35,222 nucleotides of DNA from the NCBI GenBank assembly GCA_046349875.1, contig JAXMBN010000052.1, forward strand, positions 1-35,222. The letters are read 5' to 3'. The DNA comes from JAXMBN01 sp046349875 (lineage in GTDB: Bacteria; Planctomycetota; Planctomycetia; Pirellulales; Pirellulaceae). Both the position numbers and the translations under genes were made by a program. The notes beneath the pieces are model-generated. The model was not told the origin of the DNA. It saw nothing but the letters and a program-made list of their open reading frames with translations, and ran no database searches. Below are positions 1-8,164 of the stretch, piece after piece (position 1 is the stretch's first letter; each line of letters begins with the position of its first letter).

Positions 1-2
1 TC

Positions 3-1094
3 GTTCCTGAAGTTGCTCCCGATGCGATCGACGCTTTCATTGATGAATCGATTGCAATGGACGATGAAAGGTTGCGAATCCTTCGCAAAAAGTCGTTGGC
101 AACTCAAGAAGAACTAAGCAACGATAGCATCGTGATTGCGGCCAATCTCTCGCCGAGTCTTTTGGAGAGGATCGAGAAGGGAGCAAGGGCTCTGCTATTG
201 CCCAATGGAAAAACAGGCTCGGTCCCTGTGACCGATCATTGGTTCTTGCGAGGTGGTGTCGTGCGAGGCATGGATACTCCGATTCCTCCTTCCACGCAGA
301 ATATGATGGCTGAACTTCAGTTATTCGATCTTGCTGGACCAGTCATTCGGCAGCCAGAGTATTTGGATGAAGTCACTCCGCTCATGTTGCTTTGGGACAA
401 TCATGATATCGACCACTATCGCACGCATGCGGTGGCTTATGAAACGGCTATTGGCAGAGGAAGGCTCCTCGTTTCCACGCTTCAGCACGCGCCATCGCAA
501 GGAGCGGCCGGCCCCTACGTCCTTCAGCAATTGTGTAAGATACTTTTATCCAAAGACCCTATTCGCGGCCTGAGCGCTTTGCGCATTCAACGATTGAAGA
601 GCGACTTGCTCGATCGCGATCGAGCCATGCCAGCGGAAGGCTGGAGCTTCCGTCCTGACCCGCGCGAGGAAGGCCTAACCCAGAATTGGCATCTGCCCGA
701 TACCGATCGATCCGATTGGAAGTCGATTGCGATTGGTAAACATTGGGATTCGCAAGGGTTTGGAGCGGTCGACGGATGGGCTTGGTATGTGCGTAAGATG
801 ATTTGGCCCAAAGACGTTCGGTATTTGACTTTTACCGGTGTCGATGATTATTTCGAAGTCTATTTCAATGGGAAGCTCATCGGTTCGGGAGGTGATCGTC
901 AGCAGCGAGTAACGGCTTTTGAACAGACGATTTCGATTCAAGTCCCCGATTCGATCCAAGAAGGACAAGACGTAACGTTGGCCATTCGCGTCGAAGATTG
1001 GCAAGGTGCAGGTGGGATATTCCGGCCAGTATTCATGAGTCGGATGCCAAGACTTCCAGGGCCGCCGATGGTGGTACGTCCACAGGACCCATGA
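3..1094 (+). CDS. C-terminal part of a GH2-type sugar-binding-domain protein (5' partial)
   Basis: The frame is open from the first full codon of the window (base 3) to a TGA at 1094, so the start lies upstream; the ATG at 57 need not be the true start. The last 150 or so residues look like the jelly-roll sugar-binding domain of glycoside hydrolase family 2 proteins, with segments such as VDGWAWYVRKM, FTGVDDYFEVYFNG and a closing GIFRPVFM. The middle (LLWDNHD, IGRGRLLVSTL) resembles the linker region of large secreted planctomycete carbohydrate-active proteins. No catalytic residues can be assigned from this fragment. It lies 119 bases upstream of a sugar ABC importer on the same strand, which supports a role in carbohydrate use. 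The family call is moderate and the substrate is unknown. Confidence 0.6.
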   Translation, partial: VPEVAPDAIDAFIDESIAMDDERLRILRKKSLATQEELSNDSIVIAANLSPSLLERIEKGARALLLPNGKTGSVPVTDHWFLRGGVVRGMDTPIPPSTQNMMAELQLFDLAGPVIRQPEYLDEVTPLMLLWDNHDIDHYRTHAVAYETAIGRGRLLVSTLQHAPSQGAAGPYVLQQLCKILLSKDPIRGLSALRIQRLKSDLLDRDRAMPAEGWSFRPDPREEGLTQNWHLPDTDRSDWKSIAIGKHWDSQGFGAVDGWAWYVRKMIWPKDVRYLTFTGVDDYFEVYFNGKLIGSGGDRQQRVTAFEQTISIQVPDSIQEGQDVTLAIRVEDWQGAGGIFRPVFMSRMPRLPGPPMVVRPQDP

Positions 1095-1213
1095 TGGGGA
1101 ACACTCAGGACAAGCATGCGCTTTCATTTTGCGAATCCTGCTGGAATCGCGCATGCGAAAAGGTTACATTCGCATAATCATCCGTCCCTCTCCTCTCTTT
1201 CATAGGTTCGCGC

Positions 1214-2239
1214 ATGACCTCTCCTTCCCCTTGTCGCCAAAACTATGGTTTGATCGCCGGTCTTCTTGCATTCTTGGTAGTGCTTGGTTGTGAAGGAAGC
1301 AAGAAAGATCCCCAGAGTTCCTCGGGAACGGCGTCAGGCGGGAAGAAGCTTCGCTTTGCCGTAATACCCAAAGGAACCAGCCACCAGTTTTGGAAGTCGG
1401 TACATGCAGGTGCGGAGGCCGCAGCGAAAGAACTTGGTGGGATCGAAGTGATTTGGAAGGGGCCGGAGACGGAAGCAGACACCACGGGTCAGATTGCTGT
1501 CGTCAAGAACTTTATCACCAATCGCGTCGATGGAATTGTGCTCGCTCCGAATCATTCGGAGGCACTGGTGGATGCCGTTGCGGAAGCCAATGCGGCTCAA
1601 ATACCGGTCGTAATCTTTGATAGTGGTTTGGGTAAAGGGCCTACCATCGTGAGCTACGTTGCCACGGACAATTTGCGAGGAGGCAAGCTGGCTGCAGAAC
1701 GTTTGGCAGAAGCGATGGGGAAGAAAGGTAAAGTGATTTTGTTGCGTTACAAACAGGGTAGCGAAAGTACCGAGCAACGTGAACGAGGATTCCTTGAAGC
1801 TTTGAGTGGCATGTCGGGAATCGAGGTGTTGGAATCCAATCAATATGCTGGAACCTCTACGGAGGAAGCATTCGCTAAAGCCACTCAGTTGCTCAATAAG
1901 TATCGCGAGGATGTGACGGGCATCTTTGCCGTTTGCGAACCGAACTGCAACGGTACTTTAGAGGCTCTCGCGCAAACGGGCCTCGCTGGAAAAGTGAAGT
2001 TCGTAGGTTTTGATTCCAGCGAAGAATTGATTCGAGGGCTGGAAAGTGGAACCGTTTCAGGAATCGTCTTGCAAGATCCCTATGAAATGGGCTACCAATC
2101 AGTCAAGGCGCTTGCATCTCATGTTCAAGGCAAGAAAGTCGAAGCTGTCATCTCCACTGGTGAATATGTAGCGACTCCAGAGAATAAAGCAGAAAAGCCC
2201 TTTGATCGTTTGCTTCGACCGGAACTCTTTGGGCAATAG
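1214..2239 (+). CDS. Sugar ABC transporter substrate-binding lipoprotein (RbsB-like)
   Basis: This 341-residue protein starts with a lipoprotein signal peptide. A hydrophobic stretch (GLIAGLLAFLVVLGC) ends in a lipobox with Cys at about residue 26, so it should be anchored to a membrane facing the periplasm. The rest is a type I periplasmic binding protein fold of the RbsB/LacI-like class: FAVIPKGTSHQFW at the N-terminal strand, VDGIVLAPNHSEAL, the VVIFDSG segment, YVATDNLRGGKLAAERL, and KFVGFDSSEELIRGLESG near the C-terminus. These match simple-sugar binders (ribose, galactose, xylose), but the ligand cannot be read from the sequence. The ATPase and permease follow on the same strand at 2285 and 3819, giving a complete importer operon. 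Confidence 0.93.
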   Translation: MTSPSPCRQNYGLIAGLLAFLVVLGCEGSKKDPQSSSGTASGGKKLRFAVIPKGTSHQFWKSVHAGAEAAAKELGGIEVIWKGPETEADTTGQIAVVKNFITNRVDGIVLAPNHSEALVDAVAEANAAQIPVVIFDSGLGKGPTIVSYVATDNLRGGKLAAERLAEAMGKKGKVILLRYKQGSESTEQRERGFLEALSGMSGIEVLESNQYAGTSTEEAFAKATQLLNKYREDVTGIFAVCEPNCNGTLEALAQTGLAGKVKFVGFDSSEELIRGLESGTVSGIVLQDPYEMGYQSVKALASHVQGKKVEAVISTGEYVATPENKAEKPFDRLLRPELFGQ

Positions 2240-2284
2240 AGTTGACCTGCTACGTTCTATCGTCCATGGATATAGGGTCGTTGC

Positions 2285-3772
2285 ATGCTGGAGATGCAGG
2301 GCATTTCGAAGTCGTTTGGTGCGACCTGCGCACTGAAGAAGGTAGAGCTTCAGGCTTGTCGTGGTCAGGTCGTTGCCATCATTGGCGAGAATGGTGCGGG
2401 GAAAAGCACCTTGATGAAAATCCTGAGCGGAGCTCATCAGCCGGACGAAGGACTGATGATGCTCGATGGGCAACCCTATCGGCCTCAGAACCCGATGGAA
2501 GGACGGCGTGCGGGCATCGCCATGATCTATCAGGAATTGAATCTCGCCCCGGATCTTTCGGTGTGCGACAACATCATGTTGGGGCTCGAGTCTCAGCGAT
2601 GGGGATGGCTCGATCGGAAGAAGCAGCATGAGATCGTGCGGAATGCCTTGCAACGATTGGGCCATGGGGAATTGGATCTGAATCGAACGGTAGGATCTTT
2701 TTCCCTTGGCATGCAACAGTTGATCGAGATCGCGCGTGGGATCGCTTCGCAAGCCAAGGTCATCATCCTTGATGAACCCACTAGTTCGCTTCCGCAAGTG
2801 GATGCTCAGCGACTCTTCGCCATCATGGAGCAATTGAAAAGGCAAGGACTAGGGATCCTTTACATTAGCCACTTCCTCGAAGAGATTCGCCAAGTAGCGG
2901 ATCGCTATGTTGTGTTGAATGATGGAAGGACCGTAGGAGCAGGCGAGCTTTCTGAGATTAGCAACGAACAGATCGTCACCTTGATGGTGGGCCGCACGGT
3001 GCGGGAGTTGTTTCCTCGAGTCGCGCATGCCATCGGGGAACCCATTTTGAAACTAGAAAATGTGACGGGCAACCCTTTGCCGCTGGATGTATCGCTGGAA
3101 CTGCGACGTGGCGAGATCTTAGGGCTATTTGGCCTCATCGGTGCAGGGAGAACAGAACTCCTTCGATCCTTGTTTGGATTGGACGCGATTCGAAGCGGAT
3201 CCATTCAGCTCATGCAGAGCCAAGGAAGTTGGAGGAAGGTACACCACTGCCATGGTGTGTCGGTAGGAATGGGGCTTGTCTCGGAAGATCGGAAGCGCGA
3301 GGGGCTTGCGCAATCGCAATCGATTGCCGACAACATGACCTTGAGCCGCCTTCAGCCCTATTCGACTTGGGGCTGGTTGCGACAACGAGCTCGGCATCAA
3401 AGCGTGCGTGATTGGATGCAACGATTGAAGATCAAAGCACAAAGTGGTGATCAAGAAGTGTCGCAACTGTCGGGAGGTAATCAGCAAAAAGTGGCTATCG
3501 CCCGCGTGTTGCATCAAGACGCCGAGATCTTGTTGTTGGATGAGCCGACTCGCGGTATCGATGTGGGAACGAAAGCCGAAATCTATCAATGGATCGGACA
3601 TTTAGCTTCCCAAGGGAAGTCGATTGTGTTTGTCAGTTCTTATTTGCCCGAACTGATGGCCGTTTGCGATCGTTTAGGAGTGATGGCCCGCGGCAGGCTG
3701 CTCGAAGTTCGCGACATTGATCGATGGTCCGAGCACGATGTGTTATCGCGAGCGGTCAGCATGGTTGCGTAG
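2285..3772 (+). CDS. Sugar ABC transporter ATP-binding protein, two fused ATPase domains (RbsA/MglA-like)
   Basis: This 495-residue protein contains two tandem ABC ATPase domains, the hallmark of ribose/galactose-type importers. Domain 1 has Walker A GENGAGKST at about 34-42, a signature-like SLGMQQ and Walker B VIILDEPTSSL. Domain 2 starts around residue 260. Its P-loop is the degenerate form GLIGAGRTELL that is normal for the second half of this family, followed by a good signature LSGGNQQKVAIAR and Walker B LLLDEPTRGIDVG. It powers import through the permease encoded next. The start at 2285 has no strong Shine-Dalgarno sequence, and a second ATG three codons later is possible. The gap to the upstream binding-protein gene is 45 bases. 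Confidence 0.95.
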   Translation: MLEMQGISKSFGATCALKKVELQACRGQVVAIIGENGAGKSTLMKILSGAHQPDEGLMMLDGQPYRPQNPMEGRRAGIAMIYQELNLAPDLSVCDNIMLGLESQRWGWLDRKKQHEIVRNALQRLGHGELDLNRTVGSFSLGMQQLIEIARGIASQAKVIILDEPTSSLPQVDAQRLFAIMEQLKRQGLGILYISHFLEEIRQVADRYVVLNDGRTVGAGELSEISNEQIVTLMVGRTVRELFPRVAHAIGEPILKLENVTGNPLPLDVSLELRRGEILGLFGLIGAGRTELLRSLFGLDAIRSGSIQLMQSQGSWRKVHHCHGVSVGMGLVSEDRKREGLAQSQSIADNMTLSRLQPYSTWGWLRQRARHQSVRDWMQRLKIKAQSGDQEVSQLSGGNQQKVAIARVLHQDAEILLLDEPTRGIDVGTKAEIYQWIGHLASQGKSIVFVSSYLPELMAVCDRLGVMARGRLLEVRDIDRWSEHDVLSRAVSMVA

Positions 3773-3818
3773 TCAAACGACCAGTATCAAGTCATAAGTC
3801 AAGAAAGTGTCGATCCGC

Positions 3819-4850
3819 ATGGTGACATCTGATCAGAACGAGCAATCGCAATCCTCCAAGGCAGCCCCTTGGAGTTTGCAAACCGTGTGGAGCTTGTTGC
3901 GTCCGCTTCTGGCCCTAGTGGTTGTGGTGTTGGGGTTCGGAATCGCCGATCAAGTTTGGGGGCAAGGGCACTTTCTTGAGATTCGCAACTTGCGCGTCGT
4001 GTTGGTGCTCACGGCTCCTGTTGCGATTGCCGCTTTGGGAATGACCTTGATCATCATCACCGGAGGGATCGATCTATCGGCAGGAACAGCCTCTATATTG
4101 TGCGCCACGGTCTTGGCGGTATCCATCAATCAAGACTGGGGCATTGGAATTGCGGTCGCGTTGGCCTTGCTCACCGGATCATGTTGTGGTCTCGCCAATG
4201 GATTGTTGATCAGCCTTTTGAAGATACCACCCTTCATCGTCACGCTTGGAACCATGACGATCTATCTCGGCTTGGCGAAACAGTTGGCCAATAGTTCAAC
4301 GGTATTCGTCAATCGCGAGAAGCTACCGAATTGGTTGACGCATCTCAGTTCTACTATGCCTCCCGACTGGTGGATGGGACTCCCCAGTATTGCGATGGGT
4401 GTCTGGTTGGCATTGGGGATTGCGATTTTGGTTGCATTGGTACTTCGCTATGCCACACTCGGCAGGCATATCTTTGCAATCGGTTCCAATGAGTCGACTG
4501 CGAGACTTTGTGGTGTTCATGTGCCTCGCACCAAGACGATCGTTTACAGCCTTGCAGGCTTGTTGATCGGTGTCGCAGGCATCTACTCCTTCTCGTTTGT
4601 AAAGATGGCCAACCCTACCGATGGAATTGGGAAGGAACTCAAGTTCATTGCGGCCGTGGTTATTGGTGGAGCCAGTTTGAGCGGTGGGCGCGGAACCGTC
4701 GTGGGAACGCTAACCGGAGCACTCATCATGGGCGTGATTGCAAGCGGTTGCGATCAGTTGGGGATCAAGAATCCCACGCAGGATATCATGATTGGAGCCA
4801 TCGTCATCGCTGCGGTTGCAATCGATAGTATCAAACGGAATCGGAGCTAG
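3819..4850 (+). CDS. Sugar ABC transporter permease (RbsC-like)
   Basis: A hydrophobic protein of about 343 residues with the BPD_transp_2 pattern of sugar permeases. Recognisable segments are GMTLIIITGGIDLSAGTASIL in the first third, IPPFIVTLGTMTIYLGLA in the middle, and IAAVVIGGASLSGGRGTVVGTL near the C-terminus, which is the conserved cytoplasmic loop of the family. Many hydrophobic segments are present, and the N-terminal 25 residues are polar and probably cytoplasmic. I placed the start at the ATG at 3819; a GTG at 3807 in the same frame would add four residues, and neither has a good ribosome-binding site. It completes the importer with the two preceding genes and converges on the minus-strand gene at 4879, with 28 bases between them. 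Confidence 0.92.
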   Translation: MVTSDQNEQSQSSKAAPWSLQTVWSLLRPLLALVVVVLGFGIADQVWGQGHFLEIRNLRVVLVLTAPVAIAALGMTLIIITGGIDLSAGTASILCATVLAVSINQDWGIGIAVALALLTGSCCGLANGLLISLLKIPPFIVTLGTMTIYLGLAKQLANSSTVFVNREKLPNWLTHLSSTMPPDWWMGLPSIAMGVWLALGIAILVALVLRYATLGRHIFAIGSNESTARLCGVHVPRTKTIVYSLAGLLIGVAGIYSFSFVKMANPTDGIGKELKFIAAVVIGGASLSGGRGTVVGTLTGALIMGVIASGCDQLGIKNPTQDIMIGAIVIAAVAIDSIKRNRS

Positions 4851-4878
4851 CGCTTTGCAAAGTCGACCTCAAAAACCT

Positions 4879-6120
4879 TTATTGGGCTTCGACCACAACA
4901 GCCGTCGCATTATCACGACCCGATTCCGAAACGGCGGTCAGCACCAAGCGATTGGCAGGTGATTGGCTGACCATATCCGAATTGGGGAATCGGACTTGTT
5001 CGTCGATGCCTCGATCCCAAAGACCATCGATCACGCCATCGGTGCAGAAGACAAAGCGATCCCCTGGCTCATATTCGACCATTCCGAGATTCGGTATCAA
5101 GTAGCGGTGTCCCGCCCCGAGGGCCTGAGCGAGCACGTTCTTGCGAGGGTGCATACGAGCTTCGCGTTCATTGATTTTACCGTTGCGGCGAAGCCAACCG
5201 ACGTGCGTATGATCTTCGGTGAGTTGTTGAATGCCACCTGCTTTTCGGAGCAAGTAGATGCGACTATCGCCAATGTGTGCGAAATACATGCGACCACCTT
5301 TGAACCACCCAAGGCTCAACGTGGCTCCCATGTTGCGACAGTTGGCATCGTAGCGACTCAGTTCCGTCATCTCATGATGAATGCTGTGAAACAATTCGTT
5401 CATGATGTCGGCGCTATTGTTGTGAAAGAGATCGAGAGGCAAGTGAAACTGCTTCGGCAAAAGTAGCGTGATCTTCTCGATGGCGATCTTGCTAGCGAAC
5501 TCACCCGACCGTTCGCCTCCCATCCCATCGCTTACGGCAAAAATGAAATCGGATGTATCGAGCGACGCTTCGCCGGTCTTGCCTAGATAACGAACACCAC
5601 GTCGATCGAGCAAAATGGCCAAACCCGAATCTTCTTTGTTTGGGCGAAAGCGACCCGGATGCGTCATGCCCGACCATTTGAGAGCATGCGGCAAGGGAAG
5701 CGTGTTGGTTTGCTGTTTTTGATCCGCGTCACCATGAAGAATCGATTCATCGAGCAAGGTTGCGAATTCGAAATCGATGATGCAAAAACGCCCATCGCTA
5801 GCTCGATAGGTAATGTTCCGCAGAAACGGATCATCGTGCCGAACTCCAAAGGTCTCGAGTTCCGCAAACAGGGACTCGATCCGCGAAGGGCTCATTTGAT
5901 CGACCCGCGCGCCGCAATTGGTCGTCACCAGTTGAAGTTCATCTTCTTTCGTTTCGAGAACTCTGGGCACAAAATTGCATTTGCGAGCTTCTAGGTGACG
6001 GAGAATTCGAACTTCGTTTTCAAACCGTTCTTTGGCGTTGGGACCACGGAAGATTTTGTAGACGCGTCCGTCGTATCCAATTCGAACCAATGCGCGTTGT
6101 GTATTCTTAGCTTCGTACAT
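4879..6120 (-). CDS. Fusion of a compact protein-kinase-like domain and a PP2C serine/threonine phosphatase
   Basis: The first 130 residues of this 413-residue protein have the layout of a small RIO/Bud32/APH-like kinase: YKIF with Lys22, the helix-C glutamate in FENEVRIL (Glu36), a catalytic loop HDDPFLRN (Asp97, Asn102; the HxDxxxxN pattern), and the metal-binding IIDFEFA (Asp116) in place of DFG. A linker of about 20 residues leads into a PP2C domain with RPNKEDSG (161-164), VSDGMGGERSGEFAS (around 197), GATLSLGW, HIGDSRIYLL, CTDGVIDGLWD and the closing GRDNATAVVV, which includes the metal-binding aspartates. Both halves therefore look catalytically competent. It is the second gene of an operon, 14 bases after the vWA protein gene. 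The PP2C call is firm. The kinase call rests on motifs only, and the fold could instead act on a small molecule. Confidence 0.88.
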   Translation of the reverse strand: MYEAKNTQRALVRIGYDGRVYKIFRGPNAKERFENEVRILRHLEARKCNFVPRVLETKEDELQLVTTNCGARVDQMSPSRIESLFAELETFGVRHDDPFLRNITYRASDGRFCIIDFEFATLLDESILHGDADQKQQTNTLPLPHALKWSGMTHPGRFRPNKEDSGLAILLDRRGVRYLGKTGEASLDTSDFIFAVSDGMGGERSGEFASKIAIEKITLLLPKQFHLPLDLFHNNSADIMNELFHSIHHEMTELSRYDANCRNMGATLSLGWFKGGRMYFAHIGDSRIYLLRKAGGIQQLTEDHTHVGWLRRNGKINEREARMHPRKNVLAQALGAGHRYLIPNLGMVEYEPGDRFVFCTDGVIDGLWDRGIDEQVRFPNSDMVSQSPANRLVLTAVSESGRDNATAVVVEAQ

Positions 6121-6134
6121 AAGTGATAACGAAA

Positions 6135-7178
6135 TCAGCGTTCTAGTTGAGTGACATCGATGTAGCGATATTGACCTCCCGATAGTAACGCCAGTGCTTC
6201 AATCCATCGACCCTGAGCCGGATTGGGACCATGCCCAAACTCAATCGAATAGATGGTGGTGATACCTTCGCATTTGGAAATCAGAACATCGAGATCTGAT
6301 CGGGAGAGGCTAGGTTGTTCGGCATCGGTCAAGAAGAAGAGCACGTCTGGTTGCATGGCGATGCCCATCTTGAGCGCTGGGAGGTGTTCCGTGCCACCAA
6401 AAGCATTGACATTCTTGACGAAATCGATGGCCAATCTCTTTTCCAAGTCTTGGCTTCGGATCATCGATCGCGCACCCGAAATCTTCGACTGAAAAGGGAA
6501 TGGTTGGTCATTGTAGAAGATGATTTGGAAAAAATTGGTAGGCTTCATTCCTTCAAGACTCTTCATCACTTCCCGCTTTGCAGCTCGCAACGGGGCACTG
6601 CTGAATTCGTTCATCGAATCCGAGCGATCAATAACGAAGACAAAGGAATTGCCACTCCCTTGCAGATCATAGAAATTGACTTCGGTCAATTGGCCCTTCT
6701 TCTTGCCACCCTTGGAACCGCTTCCCGAGCCTGCACCCAGAGCACTTCCCGATCCGCCCAGTGCCTCAGCCGAAGGCGCATTTTGCGATCCCGATCCTTG
6801 AACATCGGTCAGAAGAGTTGAGACATCCAAAGGTGGCCCCTGCCCCACCGCCGCTTGTGCAGACAGAATCGTCTTTTGAAGTTGGCTGTCACCCCCCGAG
6901 GATGCATCGGAGGCACCACCTTGGGCGGCTCCGTTTTCATTGCCTTCTGCGACCTCCGCCACAAAGGCAATTCCGATTGTCTGTGCGACTCCTCCGGTAC
7001 CTCGGAGATAGGGCCGCATCGCGAGGGCCAGCACAAGAAAGATGGAAACGTGAATGCACAGGCTGACGAGCCAAGAAGGAGCTTCCAAGCTGGCAAACGA
7101 CAGTGAAGGTGTTGCACTCCGCAAGCTCGAAAGTCGCTGACGACCGTTGCTCGATTGCTTGTTGACGCTAGATACCAC
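6135..7178 (-). CDS. Membrane-anchored von Willebrand factor A domain protein
   Basis: The protein is about 347 residues long from the GTG start chosen here. One transmembrane segment (WLVSLCIHVSIFLVLALAM) near residues 36-54 is followed by a Gly/Ser/Ala-rich linker and then a vWA domain. The vWA fold is shown by SFVFVIDRSDSM, whose DRSDS is the metal-ion-dependent adhesion site (DxSxS), by NFFQIIFYND, FGGTEHLPALKMG with the MIDAS threonine, and by VLFFLTDAEQP. I chose GTG at 7178 because AAGGAGAGG lies eight bases upstream on the minus strand; a TTG at 7223 would add 15 residues but has no such site. Most of the protein should lie outside the cytoplasm if the N-terminus is inside. It is the first gene of a two-gene unit with the kinase-PP2C fusion. 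Confidence 0.88.
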   Translation of the reverse strand: MVSSVNKQSSNGRQRLSSLRSATPSLSFASLEAPSWLVSLCIHVSIFLVLALAMRPYLRGTGGVAQTIGIAFVAEVAEGNENGAAQGGASDASSGGDSQLQKTILSAQAAVGQGPPLDVSTLLTDVQGSGSQNAPSAEALGGSGSALGAGSGSGSKGGKKKGQLTEVNFYDLQGSGNSFVFVIDRSDSMNEFSSAPLRAAKREVMKSLEGMKPTNFFQIIFYNDQPFPFQSKISGARSMIRSQDLEKRLAIDFVKNVNAFGGTEHLPALKMGIAMQPDVLFFLTDAEQPSLSRSDLDVLISKCEGITTIYSIEFGHGPNPAQGRWIEALALLSGGQYRYIDVTQLER

Positions 7179-7186
7179 TGACAAAC

Positions 7187-7195
7187 CCTCTCCTT
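7187..7195 (-). promoter_or_regulatory. Ribosome-binding site deciding the start of the vWA gene
   Basis: On the minus strand this reads AAGGAGAGG, a strong Shine-Dalgarno sequence. It lies eight bases from the GTG at 7178 and inside the 15-codon extension that a TTG start at 7223 would require. It therefore supports the shorter protein. Confidence 0.6.
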
Positions 7196-7501
7196 CTGCA
7201 AATATTGTAGGGGGCTTCAGCAAAATCCCCTAGTGCATTGTGAGTGGATCGCTCGAATCGTCGCCGCTCGGTAGGGGTGACGCAACATGAGCAGGCTTGA
7301 TCATTCTGCCAAGAAATTCTCGGGGAATCCCATGGGGAAACACTCCGGGAACCCTTGGGTTGCCATGCAAAGATCGAAGTCGGATGGCAATCTTCAATTG
7401 GCGGCCAAACTACAATTCACGATCCCAAGATCCTAAAAAGACCTAGGCATTGGGGCCGAACCTTACGACAATAAAGGGTCTGCATTTCGGAATCCATTGT
7501 T

Positions 7502-7508
7502 GGGAAGG
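7502..7508 (+). promoter_or_regulatory. Ribosome-binding site for the TTG start of def
   Basis: GGGAAGG ends eight bases before the TTG at 7517. The first residues after that TTG (EVILFPHPTLR) match the usual beginning of peptide deformylase, so this site fixes a non-ATG start. Confidence 0.6.
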
Positions 7509-7516
7509 TCGTTGCG

Positions 7517-8095
7517 TTGGAAGTCATTCTTTTTCCTCATCCTACTCTCCGGTACAAGTCCAAGCCGATTCGGCGGGTCGACAAAGCGTTGAACGATATC
7601 GTTCGCGAAATGTTCCGGCTCATGTACGAACATCGCGGCGTTGGTTTAGCGGCCAATCAAGTGAATCTCCCGTTTCGATTGTTTGTTGCCAATGAGATGG
7701 GGAATCCAGACGAAGGCGAAGAACTGGTATTCATCAATCCCGTGATTTCGCGCGGCAAAGGAATCGATGAGTCCGAAGAAGGATGTCTTTCGATCCCGGG
7801 TGTGAATCGCCAGGTCAAACGAAACAAGTCGATTCACGTCAATGCCTACTCGCTGGATGGCAAAGAGATCAATCAAACCGTCGAAGGGTTTCTTGCGAAG
7901 ATCATTCAGCACGAGACCGATCACTTGGATGGTGTCCTCTTTATCGATCGGCTTGGAGATGGCGTACTGCGGTCGATTGAAACCGAACTGTCCAATCTCG
8001 AAATCGATTTTCGTTCCAAGCAACGAGTCGGAGGCTTGCCCTCGGATGAGGACTTGATTCGTTCGCTTGGTGAGTGGGAAGAAAAATACTGCTGA
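7517..8095 (+). CDS. def: Peptide deformylase
   Basis: This enzyme removes the N-formyl group from nascent proteins and is a metallohydrolase acting at the ribosome exit. All three family motifs are present: GVGLAANQ at 41-48, EGCLS at 88-92 (metal-binding Cys) and HETDH at 132-136 (two metal-binding His and the catalytic Glu). The length of 192 residues is normal or slightly long for the family, the extra coming from a polar C-terminal tail after IDRLGDG. The start codon is TTG at 7517, supported by GGGAAGG eight bases upstream and by alignment of the start with the usual EVILFPHP beginning. No formyltransferase gene is next to it here. It converges on waaA, with 69 bases between the two stop codons. 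Confidence 0.96.
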   Translation: MEVILFPHPTLRYKSKPIRRVDKALNDIVREMFRLMYEHRGVGLAANQVNLPFRLFVANEMGNPDEGEELVFINPVISRGKGIDESEEGCLSIPGVNRQVKRNKSIHVNAYSLDGKEINQTVEGFLAKIIQHETDHLDGVLFIDRLGDGVLRSIETELSNLEIDFRSKQRVGGLPSDEDLIRSLGEWEEKYC

Positions 8096-8164
8096 TCGAG
8101 ATTAGCGTTTTTTTCCGCGAGCAAGCGTTTCGATGCGTTTGCGATGGCGCTTAGAGGAGACTCT

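Larger units (their letters stand above)
7179..7516. other. Divergent intergenic region between the vWA gene and def
   Basis: No gene is supported here. The region must hold the promoters of two oppositely directed units. The only structure I see is a perfect 7-bp inverted repeat, TTGCCAT at 7360-7366 and ATGGCAA at 7384-7390, with a 17-base spacer. It is a possible operator, but the match is short enough to be chance. No convincing -35/-10 pair was recognised. Confidence 0.3.

Noticed and set aside
2099..2845. Minus-strand frame of 248 codons across the ABC transporter genes
   Set aside because: It overlaps two recognised genes on the other strand and shows no domain.
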